From: an uncultured Luminiphilus sp.
GTDB taxonomy: Bacteria; Pseudomonadota; Gammaproteobacteria; Pseudomonadales; Halieaceae
Direction of reading: 5' to 3'
DNA length: 64,000 nt
Assembly (NCBI GenBank): GCA_943787485.1
Contig: CALSMP010000004.1
Location: 1 to 64,000 of the forward strand
Positions 1 to 9,393 of the stretch are shown piece after piece. The translations under genes were made by a program, and so were the position numbers. Each line of letters starts with the position of its first letter. Position 1 is the first letter of the stretch. The notes under the pieces are model-generated. The model had not been told where the DNA came from. It saw only the letters and a list, made by a program, of their open reading frames with translations, and did not search any database.

Positions 1-1487
1 TCAATGAAGGCAAGCTCAAAATTCATACTGAACACGTGCTCGGTCAGTGAATCATTGGCGAAAAAGGTATCACTTGGCTGACGAAATATCCGCGTGGGTC
101 GCCGTAGCGGATGGACCAATTCAAAATCGGGATCAATACCCACGGCCGGACAATCCGCGAGGGAAATGCTCCCTCCGTCATCCACCCCAATCTCAAAGTA
201 CGCCGCAGGCTTAATCGCCTTGTGGAGCTTTTGCATAAGCTTGCGGTAACCCAGCCTCTCGTCGTCTCGTGGTAACCCCACTGGAGACAGAATAGGTCGA
301 ATCTTTCGCTCATCCGCGTGGGTTGCTTTGAGGGTGAGAGACGGCATGGGTCCCTGCACATTTTGCTGGACTCGACTGATGTAGATGTCGGCCAATTGGC
401 GCAAGATCGACTGTCGTGCTTGACCGTATTCGGTAGAAATCGTCGGTACCGTTCGGTTGCAGTTGCTTACCTCGCCAAACACCATGGTAGGTCTGAGGCT
501 AAAATTTTTCTCATCCCCCGTGACTTCCCTATATTTTTCATAGTATTCAGCGACAAGCTTATCTCGCTGCTCAGAGGTCAATGCCGTCGTCGTCCCGCCG
601 TGGTCCTGATGGAAGGAGCCCTCTCCCGGGAAGCTTATATATTGATTGCTTTCGTCGTGGGTCAGTCGATGAAAAATTTCGATATTTGAAAGACCACCAC
701 CCGCCTCGTCAAATCGTTCGTCATAACCACCACAATCCGCGAGCACTTCGCGCGTGGTAATCAAACAGTTAGTTTCGATTGCATCAAGCGTGTGCTTGTT
801 TACAACTTCACCAGGAATGACCGCGTAATCAAACAGCGCATATCCATTAGCGGGCCAGCCCAATTCTCTAAGCGCCTCTTCCTCGACCTCGAAAGCATTT
901 TCGACAGACCGGAGATTCTGCGACGCGGGGCCAAGCGTATATTGGGGGACATTGATCACAGGTCTTGGCACAGACTGAACAATGGACCTCGTGTTTCGCG
1001 CCACGCCGGGACTCAGAATGTGCGCCCCATCAATCATCAGCGCAATCGTGCTGAATTTGGCAGCCTCGATACCCTGGTTGAGTCCCGACACCGGCGAAGG
1101 ATGACCATCGACACGTATGACCCGGGCAACCTGTGGAAACTCCTGAAAGTCCTCTTTCCGCAACGCTGGGGAGGATCCATTATCGATGACGATGACCTCT
1201 AAATGCTCCGGAGCAATGCCTTGAAAGGACGGCGAAAGACTTGTGAGGGTGCGCCTGAGATGGCGCGGAATGTTGTAGGCCACCACCACAAAACTGATGC
1301 CATCAAAGGGTGCGCCACCCGACGCGTCAGAGAAGTCGATGCCCTCGTCAAAGCGGCGGTAAAAACGATCGGTCAGCCTCATCAAGTGCCGATCTTTTTC
1401 CCGCGTGATACGCAGCTCGCGAGCGAGCGCCTGATTACGCTGACGTAGCAACTGGATTTCGGCGCGAAGCGCCTCTAAAGAGTTCAT
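1..1487 (-). CDS. Glycosyltransferase family 2 with C-terminal methyltransferase-like domain (3' end cut by window edge)
   Basis: This reading frame has no stop before the window edge, so the ORF track omits it. I translated the minus strand from ATG at 1487 and it stays open for about 495 codons. Residues 1-35 are a charged, probably coiled segment. A GT-A fold follows, with a beta strand ending VVVAYNIP, the acceptor-side motif VIDNGSS, and MIDGAH where a DXD motif is expected. The last ~70 residues (FEIGVDDGG, then VGIDPDF) resemble the SAM-binding start of class I methyltransferases. It is a paralogue of the glycosyltransferase at 2494-3447 and probably lies in the same operon. Inferred role is addition and perhaps methylation of a sugar on a surface glycan. 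Donor and acceptor cannot be told. Confidence 0.8.
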   Translation of the reverse strand, partial: MNSLEALRAEIQLLRQRNQALARELRITREKDRHLMRLTDRFYRRFDEGIDFSDASGGAPFDGISFVVVAYNIPRHLRRTLTSLSPSFQGIAPEHLEVIVIDNGSSPALRKEDFQEFPQVARVIRVDGHPSPVSGLNQGIEAAKFSTIALMIDGAHILSPGVARNTRSIVQSVPRPVINVPQYTLGPASQNLRSVENAFEVEEEALRELGWPANGYALFDYAVIPGEVVNKHTLDAIETNCLITTREVLADCGGYDERFDEAGGGLSNIEIFHRLTHDESNQYISFPGEGSFHQDHGGTTTALTSEQRDKLVAEYYEKYREVTGDEKNFSLRPTMVFGEVSNCNRTVPTISTEYGQARQSILRQLADIYISRVQQNVQGPMPSLTLKATHADERKIRPILSPVGLPRDDERLGYRKLMQKLHKAIKPAAYFEIGVDDGGSISLADCPAVGIDPDFELVHPLRRPTRIFRQPSDTFFANDSLTEHVFSMNFELAFI

Positions 1488-1588
1488 TTATTCACCACTG
1501 GGCGCCCAGCATCGATCCGGAACATGGTAGTTTAGCACTGCACGCGAGGCCAGATGATACACACCGCCGACAAGCCCCGGGAAGCGGC

Positions 1589-2329
1589 TCATGACAAATT
1601 GATCTCAAAATTTCCACTGTGTCGAAGCCGATCATAATCGTGAATAACCTGCGACAAATCACCGGGCGAGGTCTTCACAAGCTTTTCAGTGAATACCTGT
1701 TGAGCGACGCCTAAGCGCGCTAGCAACATCGGGTAATCGTCGCGAAGACCCTCGTAAGTCATCAGAAGCGGATTCTTGAAGAGATCTCGCAACTGCACCA
1801 GGTAGTCTCTCTGTTCGGCAGCGAAGCGCTCGAGCGTTGCGAGTGAAAGTTCGATTTTTTGGTGTGAGGACTCAGACTGCTCTGCTTCTTCAGTCGGCGT
1901 GTGCTTGATTTTATATTTCACCATGCGGACCCTGCTGGCGTAATTTGCCAACTGATCGCGGCGGTAAAGAATAACGGGGACTATAGACTCCGAAATAAAA
2001 TAGTCTTGATATCGCGCCTTATGTTCACTCTTGAAAAAATCTTCGAGCACCAGCTTGAAGCCCACCGCTTCACTGTCAAAATTCCAGACATTGCGCTTTA
2101 AAAAATCGACGGGATCGCTTGCGCGGATCGGCAGCAAGGCCTCGACAGATTCTTTAGCCGACCTGTCCTGCAAAGGATCACTCAAGGGCACTAGACCATT
2201 AATCCACTCCCTCGATAAAACCTCACCATGACAAACAAGTTGCGGGTGAGCGTGCAGGGAAAGTCGCAATAAGGTCGACCCGCTTCGCGCCTGACAAAAA
2301 ATGACGAATTTTTGTTGTTTACCTGCCAT
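1589..2329 (-). CDS. Sulfotransferase (Stf0-like) family protein
   Basis: A 246-residue protein from ATG 2329; the track start is a GTG 21 bases upstream with no better ribosome site. The N-terminus carries FCQARSGSTLL, the 5'-phosphosulfate-binding loop typical of PAPS-dependent sulfotransferases. A central RRDQLANYASR segment fits the 3'-phosphate-binding region. No signal peptide or membrane segment is seen, so it should act in the cytoplasm. It sits between two related glycosyltransferases on the same strand, which suggests sulfation of a glycan or glycolipid. The substrate is unknown. Length is near that of the short Stf0-type enzymes. Confidence 0.72.
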   Translation of the reverse strand: MAGKQQKFVIFCQARSGSTLLRLSLHAHPQLVCHGEVLSREWINGLVPLSDPLQDRSAKESVEALLPIRASDPVDFLKRNVWNFDSEAVGFKLVLEDFFKSEHKARYQDYFISESIVPVILYRRDQLANYASRVRMVKYKIKHTPTEEAEQSESSHQKIELSLATLERFAAEQRDYLVQLRDLFKNPLLMTYEGLRDDYPMLLARLGVAQQVFTEKLVKTSPGDLSQVIHDYDRLRHSGNFEINLS

Positions 2330-2493
2330 TGCGCCTGCTAAGCCGTTCACTCAGAACGGATAATCGAGCATTTATCCGCAGCGGTTAAAGGATTTCCAAA
2401 GCTCGACCCTGCACCTCTGCGCCGAACACGCGAGACGAGTATTCGCCGATAGGGGTACCGCGCTTCTGCCACCCGCCGCCGGAGAACCGGCCA

Positions 2494-3447
2494 CTATGAG
2501 TCCACCGCACTGCGTGACGAAATCTCGATGGCCTGACTATCCTCAGCCTCCGGCATGGGCGTATTGATTGAAAGCCGAATAAAACGCTCGACCTCGGGTG
2601 ATAGTTGCCCCAGATAAATCGGCTCTGTTTGGGGGCATTGATAAGACTCTCCCCGCAACGAGGCATACTGTGCCTCAAACTGCTCGAGAAGCACTTCGCG
2701 CTTTACCCGTTCAACGCCCCCGGTCGTCACTCCCTCGTGAAACTGGTGGAAGGTGCCCTCTCCCATCAGCACTACATGCTGTACTCCCGAAGCCTCACAA
2801 GCCCGGCGATAAAAATCGAGGTTTAAAAGCCCCCCGCCCGGCAGCGTGAAGCGTCGATCAAAGCCGCCCAGTCGATCCCAAATGTGGCGTGGGACACTGA
2901 TACAGTTGCTCTCACTGTTCGGCCTAAAGATTCCTGCCGTGCATGAGCCGCTAAAGCAGGCAATTTCGAAAAGCCTGTAACCGCGCGCAGGCCACGCTAT
3001 TTTTTGCAAAAGCGCGGCCTCTTCCTCGCACCCGTATCCCATTTCAACCGAATTTTGCTGAAGTTGACGCCCGAGGTGATAGCCCGGCACGCTGACTACC
3101 GTGTCCCGCGCGAGCTTGTGAGCTTTAATGACGCCCGACACCAGCCCCGGCGTGACCATCCGAGCGCCATCGACCATCACACAAATGTGAGACCCGTTAG
3201 CAACGCTCCCACCAAAGTTAACCGCGTGAACCGGCGTTGGCTCGGACTCCACTCTCAGGTGGTAACTAAAGTTAGCAGGGAGTGCTCGGAGTGTGGCGGT
3301 GTCTAGATTGTTGGTCGATCTGTTCTCGACAACGATGACTTCATACTCATCCTCGCTGACATCACGCTGGTAGTGGCTTGATAAGGAGTGCAAGGTCTTG
3401 CTCGCCTGCTCAGGCATATTGTGTACTACAACCACGATACTCAGCAT
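2494..3447 (-). CDS. Glycosyltransferase family 2
   Basis: A 317-residue GT-A glycosyltransferase. ATG 3447 is chosen because GGAGG lies 5 bases upstream and the product then begins directly with the first Rossmann strand (MLSIVVVVHN). Motifs are VIVVENRS at the nucleotide-binding loop and MVDGAR near residue 93, where most GT2 enzymes have DXD. The C-terminal half has GGFDRRF and GEGTFHQFH, which match GGYDERF and GEGSFHQDH in the protein at 1-1487, so the two are paralogues. No membrane segment was noticed. Likely role is transfer of a sugar during surface-polysaccharide synthesis; specificity cannot be read. Confidence 0.8.
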   Translation of the reverse strand: MLSIVVVVHNMPEQASKTLHSLSSHYQRDVSEDEYEVIVVENRSTNNLDTATLRALPANFSYHLRVESEPTPVHAVNFGGSVANGSHICVMVDGARMVTPGLVSGVIKAHKLARDTVVSVPGYHLGRQLQQNSVEMGYGCEEEAALLQKIAWPARGYRLFEIACFSGSCTAGIFRPNSESNCISVPRHIWDRLGGFDRRFTLPGGGLLNLDFYRRACEASGVQHVVLMGEGTFHQFHEGVTTGGVERVKREVLLEQFEAQYASLRGESYQCPQTEPIYLGQLSPEVERFIRLSINTPMPEAEDSQAIEISSRSAVDS

Positions 3448-3595
3448 CGCTTCCTCCGAACGCTTTTTGCGGCAGTGACTCACCGCGTTGTCGATCACAT
3501 CAGTCGAACTTTTCCGCCTTAGGGCGGCACTACACCGGTATTAACCCTAAAAATCAACTCCGGCTCAAAGCTCACCGCCCATTCGTAGAAACAGC

Positions 3596-6058
3596 CTACT
3601 CCTGCAACAGCAAGGTGTCTCCAATCTGGCTAGCCGCAATATCCTCTTCACAGAATGGGAAGCGCACCCAACGCTTATCCGAATAAAGCTTGGTCTGATC
3701 CGCAAAGTGCGGGGATTCAGGGTCTGTCGACTGCGACGGAACCAGAATGACATCGGCAATGGGGCATTCGCTTTCATCCCAGGTCACCGCCTGAATATAG
3801 CTATTTCCCGACCCCGGATTGACGTAGCCGCCATCGGACAAACCAACACCGATAGCGCCGTAAACGCCCATATTGCCCGTGCCCCCATGTATCGGCACGT
3901 TCTCGCCGTTCCGCTCAAGGTACTGAATATCGCCCCACGCCGCGTCGATGGGGACATTGTTGCTCGCGAGTCTGTCCGCCGCATATCCCAAGGCGTCGAT
4001 CACAAGCTGGGCGTTTGAGGCATTCTCCAAATCAATGCCTGCGGGGGTGTTCAGTGGATCAGCGGGATCAAAGTCAACCGTCCAGAAGCTGGGATCAGAG
4101 ACGACATTCTGAAAGCTGTTGCCCCGCTGTGAGCGAATATAGCGCCAGAATTCAGTAAAGATTTGCGCCCCTTTGCTGGGCAGATCGACTCGGCCGTCCC
4201 AGCTCGCCAGCACATCGCACAACGCTTGAAGACCTGTAGCCTCCTCCAGGGCACAGACCGCAGCGATATCAGACCCTGTCACCTCCATGCCATAGACGCG
4301 ATTGGAATACATCAGACCTTTCAGCGTCTCCAAATCAAACAGCGGGGTTTCGCTGAGACCATCGGTCGCCTGCTTTCGCTCTTCCACCATGAGGTGGCCA
4401 ATACGGGTGCGAAGAAACTGCTGGGTTCCCTCATACCCCAAAGGTCCCATGATCGTGGGGAATCCCTCCAACGGAGTAGCCGGATTACTTAACCAGTAAC
4501 CGTTATTGCTGTTACCCACGTAGTCTCGATTGCGCAACTGGGGAAGTTGGCTCGCGCCGTACAACCCGCTGCCCTCGGGCGCTTCCGGATCTTCACCCCA
4601 TTCACACGCCGAGGTAGAACCATCGAGGGAAATGATGACGTTGGTAGTAGCGGTGGCAAGAATAGGTCCAATGATGCCATTGATGCACAGGTCCAGCTGT
4701 TCTTGGGTAATGTTGGGAATGGCCGAGAGCTCGCCATAAAACACCTCACCATTTCGATCGGCGGCTATTTCGTGAAAGACCGGATTGCCAATCGTTGCCA
4801 AGGAGTCAACGTAAGCACTTAAATTCTCCGCCTTGCCTTTTTGTATCCACTGCTCGATGCCGCGGATTCCGGTAAGGATGTTGGCGTCCTTGAACGCCAA
4901 CACTGAGCCGGTAAACATCGGCCAGCCATCCAGAAGCGAGCTTACGCCTTTCAGATTGACCACCGGACCAAAATGGGATTCATAAAAAGTAAAGCTACGA
5001 TCTTCCAGCGTGCCATCTTCAAGCTTGACCTGGGCAGTAATGTCGACAGGCACGATATCCCGCATTTCACCGTCGTACTCGTACTGCAACGGATTTTCCG
5101 GGTTGAGCTTCAACTCATAGAGGCTAAAGCGGTTGGCGTAGGAAACGGTGTGGGTCCACGCCACATCCTTGTTGAAGCCGATACCAATGAACGGAAAGCC
5201 CTGGAGCGCAGCGCCCGCCACGTCGTATTCGCCAGGCAAGGTCAGGTGAGCCTGATACCAGGCACCGGCGCCAAACCAGGGCTGGTGGGGATTGCCCAAC
5301 AGCATAGCTGAACCCGTCTGGGAGCTTTCACTCCCTACGGCAAGCGCATTACTGCCCTCCTCCATGGGTCTCATGTCACCGAGGCTTGCCGACAAATCCC
5401 TGGCAAGTGCCGACAAATCACCGTTGGGGAGGAGCCCCGTGGCCCCATCGTCAGGTGGCCCTTCAACGGCGAGCAGCGCCGATCGGAAGGTGCCATTATC
5501 AGAGCTTCCTCGAAGCGCCTCTCGACGCAGGTATAAAAACAAGTCCGTGGTATCTATCTCTGAGACCCACTCGGCATTGCGACACCCGTAGTCACCCTCC
5601 GGCAGGTTCTCGACGCCTGTTTCATTGAGATAACGATTCATACCCCGGGCATAACCCTCGGCAAGCTCACGCGTGAACTCAGGTAGCTGACTCACAAACT
5701 TCTGTTCGAACTCGGCCTTATCGCCGTTGAGGTACCGGAACAGAAAATCGGATCCCAGATTGCCCATGCTCTCACCCATGAGCTCGGCTGAGCGGCCGCT
5801 GGCAAAAACGATTTCACGCATCGTTACGCAGTAATTGTCCTGCGCATAGGCATAACCAAATCCATAACCCAGACTCTTCCAGTCGTTGGCCGTTATGTGG
5901 GGGATACCGTACTCAGTTCGCCTTATTTCGGCATTAAGCTCATAGGTTGGCTCGGGCGGTGGCGGTGGTGGCGGTATTGGCTGGGCTTCCTCGATACTGG
6001 AATCATTACAGGCAGATAAAAGCGTCAAGGCTAGAAGAACTATAAGTTTCTTATGCAT
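3596..6058 (-). CDS. Penicillin acylase / AHL acylase family lipoprotein (Ntn hydrolase)
   Basis: An 820-residue precursor from ATG 6058. The track start at 6121 would place extra residues before the signal peptide. The N-terminus is a lipoprotein signal with lipobox LLSAC (Cys17), then a run of seven prolines as a spacer. The alpha-chain region includes RTEYGIPHI and the beta chain should begin at Ser236 in EEGSNALAVG, the self-cleavage and nucleophile site of this family. Members hydrolyse amide bonds of beta-lactams, acyl-homoserine lactones or other N-acyl compounds; the substrate here is not predictable. It would be anchored in the periplasm. It lies 147 bases downstream of soxB on the same strand but has no known link to sulfur oxidation. 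Confidence 0.85.
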   Translation of the reverse strand: MHKKLIVLLALTLLSACNDSSIEEAQPIPPPPPPPEPTYELNAEIRRTEYGIPHITANDWKSLGYGFGYAYAQDNYCVTMREIVFASGRSAELMGESMGNLGSDFLFRYLNGDKAEFEQKFVSQLPEFTRELAEGYARGMNRYLNETGVENLPEGDYGCRNAEWVSEIDTTDLFLYLRREALRGSSDNGTFRSALLAVEGPPDDGATGLLPNGDLSALARDLSASLGDMRPMEEGSNALAVGSESSQTGSAMLLGNPHQPWFGAGAWYQAHLTLPGEYDVAGAALQGFPFIGIGFNKDVAWTHTVSYANRFSLYELKLNPENPLQYEYDGEMRDIVPVDITAQVKLEDGTLEDRSFTFYESHFGPVVNLKGVSSLLDGWPMFTGSVLAFKDANILTGIRGIEQWIQKGKAENLSAYVDSLATIGNPVFHEIAADRNGEVFYGELSAIPNITQEQLDLCINGIIGPILATATTNVIISLDGSTSACEWGEDPEAPEGSGLYGASQLPQLRNRDYVGNSNNGYWLSNPATPLEGFPTIMGPLGYEGTQQFLRTRIGHLMVEERKQATDGLSETPLFDLETLKGLMYSNRVYGMEVTGSDIAAVCALEEATGLQALCDVLASWDGRVDLPSKGAQIFTEFWRYIRSQRGNSFQNVVSDPSFWTVDFDPADPLNTPAGIDLENASNAQLVIDALGYAADRLASNNVPIDAAWGDIQYLERNGENVPIHGGTGNMGVYGAIGVGLSDGGYVNPGSGNSYIQAVTWDESECPIADVILVPSQSTDPESPHFADQTKLYSDKRWVRFPFCEEDIAASQIGDTLLLQE

Positions 6059-6205
6059 GTGAGTCAGTTCCATATAGCGTGACTCGCGAAAGTACGCACA
6101 GAACGCAGAAAACACAAGCATCCGAAGTGAATTGTTACCCTCGGGAATCCATATTGATTGGTCAAAGCCAGAACGCCCCTACCCGAGACGTTTTCAGCGA
6201 GACGG

Positions 6206-7903
6206 CTAGAGGGCTAACCCAGCGTTATCGGCAATACCCTGTATCTTTGGCTGGTTAACTGTCAGGGCATCAATGGTCTTTTTGGAGCGAAGCCACCGTG
6301 CCACCACATCCCACACCGGCTCACCTTCAACCTGTTGTACCGAGGCCCAGCCAGCAACCTTGTAGGTTCTCGAAGGATCAATCTCTTGACCAGCGAGGGC
6401 CATGGTATTTATGCGATTGCCAGCATCTGCCATGGGCGCGATGCTGTAATCAAGCCCGCCAACCCTTACCATGTCGCCCCCCTGTTGATAGTAGGGATCG
6501 GGGTTGAACAAATTATCCGCCACATCCTCAAGCACCACTTTGAGAAAATCGCCTCTCATGTCAGTTAATGTCACCGCCGGATAGGTTATGGCAACCTGGG
6601 ACATCAAATCTTCCATCGTAATGCTATCGCCCGGCAACAAGGTCGTTCCCCACCTAAACCCTGGCGAGAGAGCCAGGTCCGCGCCCATCTCATCCATCAA
6701 TGCATTGCAAATCAGCTGATCGAAACTGCCATTGAAATTGCCGCGTCGATACAACAAACCTTCTGTTGTTGCCAGCACTTCACTCAGCTGCTGTTCGTAG
6801 GGCGCTCTAATATCCGCGATAAGTTGGGCCATGTCGGGATCCGCAGGTAGCATGTCGGCGAAGACCGGCAGTAACTGGTAGGACCAATCCTTAATTTTTC
6901 CATCACGCACATCAAAATCGAGCACTCCCATAAACTTTCCGTTTGACCCGGCGTTAGTCACCAACGTCACCCCCTGCGGGTTCTTTATTTCGAGCGCCTT
7001 GGGAATCGCATCGTGGGTGTGCCCACCCAGAATGGCATCCAGTCCGGTGACACGGGACGCGAGCTTGATGTCCGTGTCTGCACCGTTGTGGGAAAGAAGG
7101 ACGACGACCTGGGCACCCTGAGCTCGCACTGTATCCACTTTTGCTTGCAGCTCGCGCTCTTGGATCCCGAAGGTCCACCCCTCGGTCAGGTAACCCGGAT
7201 TAGCGATGGGGGTATACGGAAACGCCTGACCGATGATCGCTACCGGCACACCGTTCATTTCCCGCATCGTATGCCCTGGAAAAATCGGGTCACCAAAATC
7301 GAAGTCTTTCACGTTATGCGCTAAAAATTCGATGTGCCCCTCTAGGTCATTCTCGACGATCTCAAGAACTCGGTCGGTGCCCAGGGTAAATTCCCAGTGC
7401 CCCGTCATGATGTCGATGCCCAGTAGTTTTGAGGCATCGACCATGTCCTGCCCCTTGGTCCACAAAGAAGTCGCGGAGCCTTGCCACAGATCGCCGCCGT
7501 CCAGCAATAAAGCGCCCGGGCGATTAGCCTTCAGCCGCTTCACCAGAGTGGCTAGGTGCGCGAAGCCGCCAACCTGTCCGTACTCTTGGGCGGCAGCCAC
7601 AAAATCAAGATAGGTGAAGGCATGAGATTCCCGCGTCTTCGGGGAAATACCGTAGGCGGCCAGCAGCGCGTCTCCCACCAAATGAGGGGGACGGTTACGG
7701 GCGGCGTGCAAGCCGATATTAACGTCGGGTTCCCGGTAATAGAGCGGCAGCAATTGAGCGTGCGCATCCGTCATGTGGAGCAGATGGACATTGCCCACCC
7801 GAGGTATGTCGTACGCGGCCTGGGAACGTGAAACCATGCCGGGCAACGTCAGACCCGCCGCCATCCCCAGCGCAAGCATCTGATTAAATTCACGACGATT
7901 CAT
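6206..7903 (-). CDS. soxB: SoxB, periplasmic thiosulfohydrolase
   Basis: A 565-residue SoxB. It hydrolyses the cysteine S-sulfonate carried on SoxY and releases sulfate in the periplasmic Sox cycle. The N-terminus has a twin-arginine signal (NRREFNQML). The dinuclear-metal site of the 5'-nucleotidase-like fold is visible: TDAH (46-48), DGGDLW (135-140), GHWEF (168-172, the SoxB variant of GNHE), LSHNG, and GGHTHD. The C-terminal domain contains the substrate-binding region. Length matches known SoxB proteins. It is the last sox gene of the operon, 34 bases after soxX. Confidence 0.95.
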   Translation of the reverse strand: MNRREFNQMLALGMAAGLTLPGMVSRSQAAYDIPRVGNVHLLHMTDAHAQLLPLYYREPDVNIGLHAARNRPPHLVGDALLAAYGISPKTRESHAFTYLDFVAAAQEYGQVGGFAHLATLVKRLKANRPGALLLDGGDLWQGSATSLWTKGQDMVDASKLLGIDIMTGHWEFTLGTDRVLEIVENDLEGHIEFLAHNVKDFDFGDPIFPGHTMREMNGVPVAIIGQAFPYTPIANPGYLTEGWTFGIQERELQAKVDTVRAQGAQVVVLLSHNGADTDIKLASRVTGLDAILGGHTHDAIPKALEIKNPQGVTLVTNAGSNGKFMGVLDFDVRDGKIKDWSYQLLPVFADMLPADPDMAQLIADIRAPYEQQLSEVLATTEGLLYRRGNFNGSFDQLICNALMDEMGADLALSPGFRWGTTLLPGDSITMEDLMSQVAITYPAVTLTDMRGDFLKVVLEDVADNLFNPDPYYQQGGDMVRVGGLDYSIAPMADAGNRINTMALAGQEIDPSRTYKVAGWASVQQVEGEPVWDVVARWLRSKKTIDALTVNQPKIQGIADNAGLAL

Positions 7904-7937
7904 AGAAGTCCTTCACACACCGCCAGAGAACAGGCGC

Positions 7938-8543
7938 TTACTCGATCGATTGATTAACGGGAGAATCCGGGTCGAAGAGATAGGCCATCAAATCTTTAAG
8001 CTGCTGCTCAGTCAAAATACCCAAAGCGCCAAAACGCGGCATATGGGAGCACACGTTGTAGGCGTGTGTATTCCAGAGCTTGGTCCACGTATAGCGAAGC
8101 ATCACCTCACTTTGTCCACGCGCGCCATAGCCCATGAGCGAGGGTCCCAAATTGCCGTAGGCAACTTCAGTGGGATCCAGCTGATGACAGGCGTAACAAT
8201 TGCCCCCGTTAGGCGCCTCGGGATCATCCGAGTACTGAAGCCCGCGGCCGTTATTGGCTACCTCAGCACCGCGTGCCCAGTCACCGATAAAGTCATCGCC
8301 CTCGGGAAAGACCACGCTGGCCATCGCCTCATCACGCAACGCCGATTCCATCGCACTATCGCCGGCTTGACCCCGCGGTTTACTGCAAAATTCCTGCAAT
8401 GGGTCTCGCTGCAAACGACCCATATCCACGTGGTTAATGGCTTCGAACGAGCTTCCCAGGGCTTCGGGCAATGAGTCTGCCTGGGTGAGCCCAGTGCCAG
8501 CCAAACTCGCTAGCATGAGTAAGTGCGCCACCCTCTTTTTCAT
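7938..8543 (-). CDS. soxX: SoxX, monoheme c-type cytochrome subunit of SoxAX
   Basis: A 201-residue periplasmic cytochrome that pairs with SoxA to couple thiosulfate oxidatively to the SoxY cysteine. ATG 8543 is chosen because GGGAG lies just upstream and a clear Sec signal peptide (MKKRVAHLL...) follows. The longer track ORF adds unrelated sequence. One CXXCH heme site (CYACH, 116-120) is present, and HMPRFG near the C-terminus offers the distal methionine ligand. It starts 14 bases after the soxA stop, so translation is probably coupled. Confidence 0.93.
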   Translation of the reverse strand: MKKRVAHLLMLASLAGTGLTQADSLPEALGSSFEAINHVDMGRLQRDPLQEFCSKPRGQAGDSAMESALRDEAMASVVFPEGDDFIGDWARGAEVANNGRGLQYSDDPEAPNGGNCYACHQLDPTEVAYGNLGPSLMGYGARGQSEVMLRYTWTKLWNTHAYNVCSHMPRFGALGILTEQQLKDLMAYLFDPDSPVNQSIE

Positions 8544-8557
8544 ACTGGTTAACTCCC

Positions 8558-9379
8558 TCAACGCTTCAGTCCCGGTGCCATCATGGGGGCGCCGGCGGCG
8601 GTAACCGCAAGATACGTTTGTAGGGCGACGGTGACATCGGACCCCACGCCAAGCAACGGAAATCGTTGCTGACGGAAACAGTCGCGCATGCGCCACCCCA
8701 TTGTTCGCACAATCCCCTCGGAAATTCGATACGCCGGCCAAGCGCTGTAAGACGCAGCGGCACCTTCATGGGACGTGAGATCCGGCAGGGACTGCAGGCG
8801 AATTCGCTTATCTTGCTGGCCATGACAGGTCGCGCAGGAAAAGTCATGGGGCCCCGCCCGGTAGTAGAAAAGCTGTTCGCCCAAGGTAAAAAACTCGCGT
8901 TCCTTGACGTGCTCCTGCCCGGGCGCAATAGGCATACCGCTGGACTGATCGGCAAGCCACGCGACCAAGGCTTCGATCTCCGTACCCAAATCGCCTCGCA
9001 TTGAATAGGGATAACCTTCGATCTCTGCGCTGGGCCTGCCCTGCAGCTCACCCATGCAGAAAATCAGCCGCGCCTCGACATCCATCACCTTATCTACGTC
9101 AGCAAAATACCGGGGCAAGCGCGCATAAGCGCCCTCGACGACCCCCGGACCCAGGCCGAGATCACAGTCTTCAAGCGATGTGTTTTTCGGTCCCTGCGGC
9201 TCGAGCCAGTACTCCTCGCCCTCGTCAATCACAAAGATGGCGGGATTGTCGTCGCCAAACATCGCGCGGTACTCGTCAAAAATACCGGCATCCTCACCAG
9301 ACGACGGGGCGGCAGCAATAAGCAACCCAAACAGGGCACTGAGCCACCTTGTATTTCGTATCGATTCCATCAGACCCAT
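8558..9379 (-). CDS. soxA: SoxA, c-type cytochrome subunit of SoxAX (single CXXCH)
   Basis: A 273-residue SoxA with a signal peptide (residues ~1-28). Only one CXXCH heme motif is present (CATCH, 182-186). Cys234 in MRDCF is at the position of the cysteine that ligates the active-site heme and is modified during catalysis. In the N-terminal domain, where diheme SoxA proteins carry a second CXXCH, there are two separated cysteines (C72, C108) that could form a disulfide, as in monoheme SoxA. It catalyses thiosulfate conjugation to SoxYZ with SoxX. It starts 14 bases after soxZ. Confidence 0.93.
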   Translation of the reverse strand: MGLMESIRNTRWLSALFGLLIAAAPSSGEDAGIFDEYRAMFGDDNPAIFVIDEGEEYWLEPQGPKNTSLEDCDLGLGPGVVEGAYARLPRYFADVDKVMDVEARLIFCMGELQGRPSAEIEGYPYSMRGDLGTEIEALVAWLADQSSGMPIAPGQEHVKEREFFTLGEQLFYYRAGPHDFSCATCHGQQDKRIRLQSLPDLTSHEGAAASYSAWPAYRISEGIVRTMGWRMRDCFRQQRFPLLGVGSDVTVALQTYLAVTAAGAPMMAPGLKR

Positions 9380-9393
9380 CGTCCGGTCACCCC

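Noticed and set aside
318-1448. Plus-strand ORFs at 318-689, 792-1202 and 1203-1448
   Set aside because: They run antisense to a minus-strand frame that is open from 1487 to the window edge and has clear glycosyltransferase motifs; the plus-strand products show none.
2385-2678. Minus-strand ORF of 97 residues overlapping the end of the second glycosyltransferase
   Set aside because: It is in another frame of a well-supported gene and has no recognisable features.
8558-9379. Second heme site in SoxA
   Set aside because: Only one CXXCH is present; the N-terminal cysteines are single and 36 residues apart.
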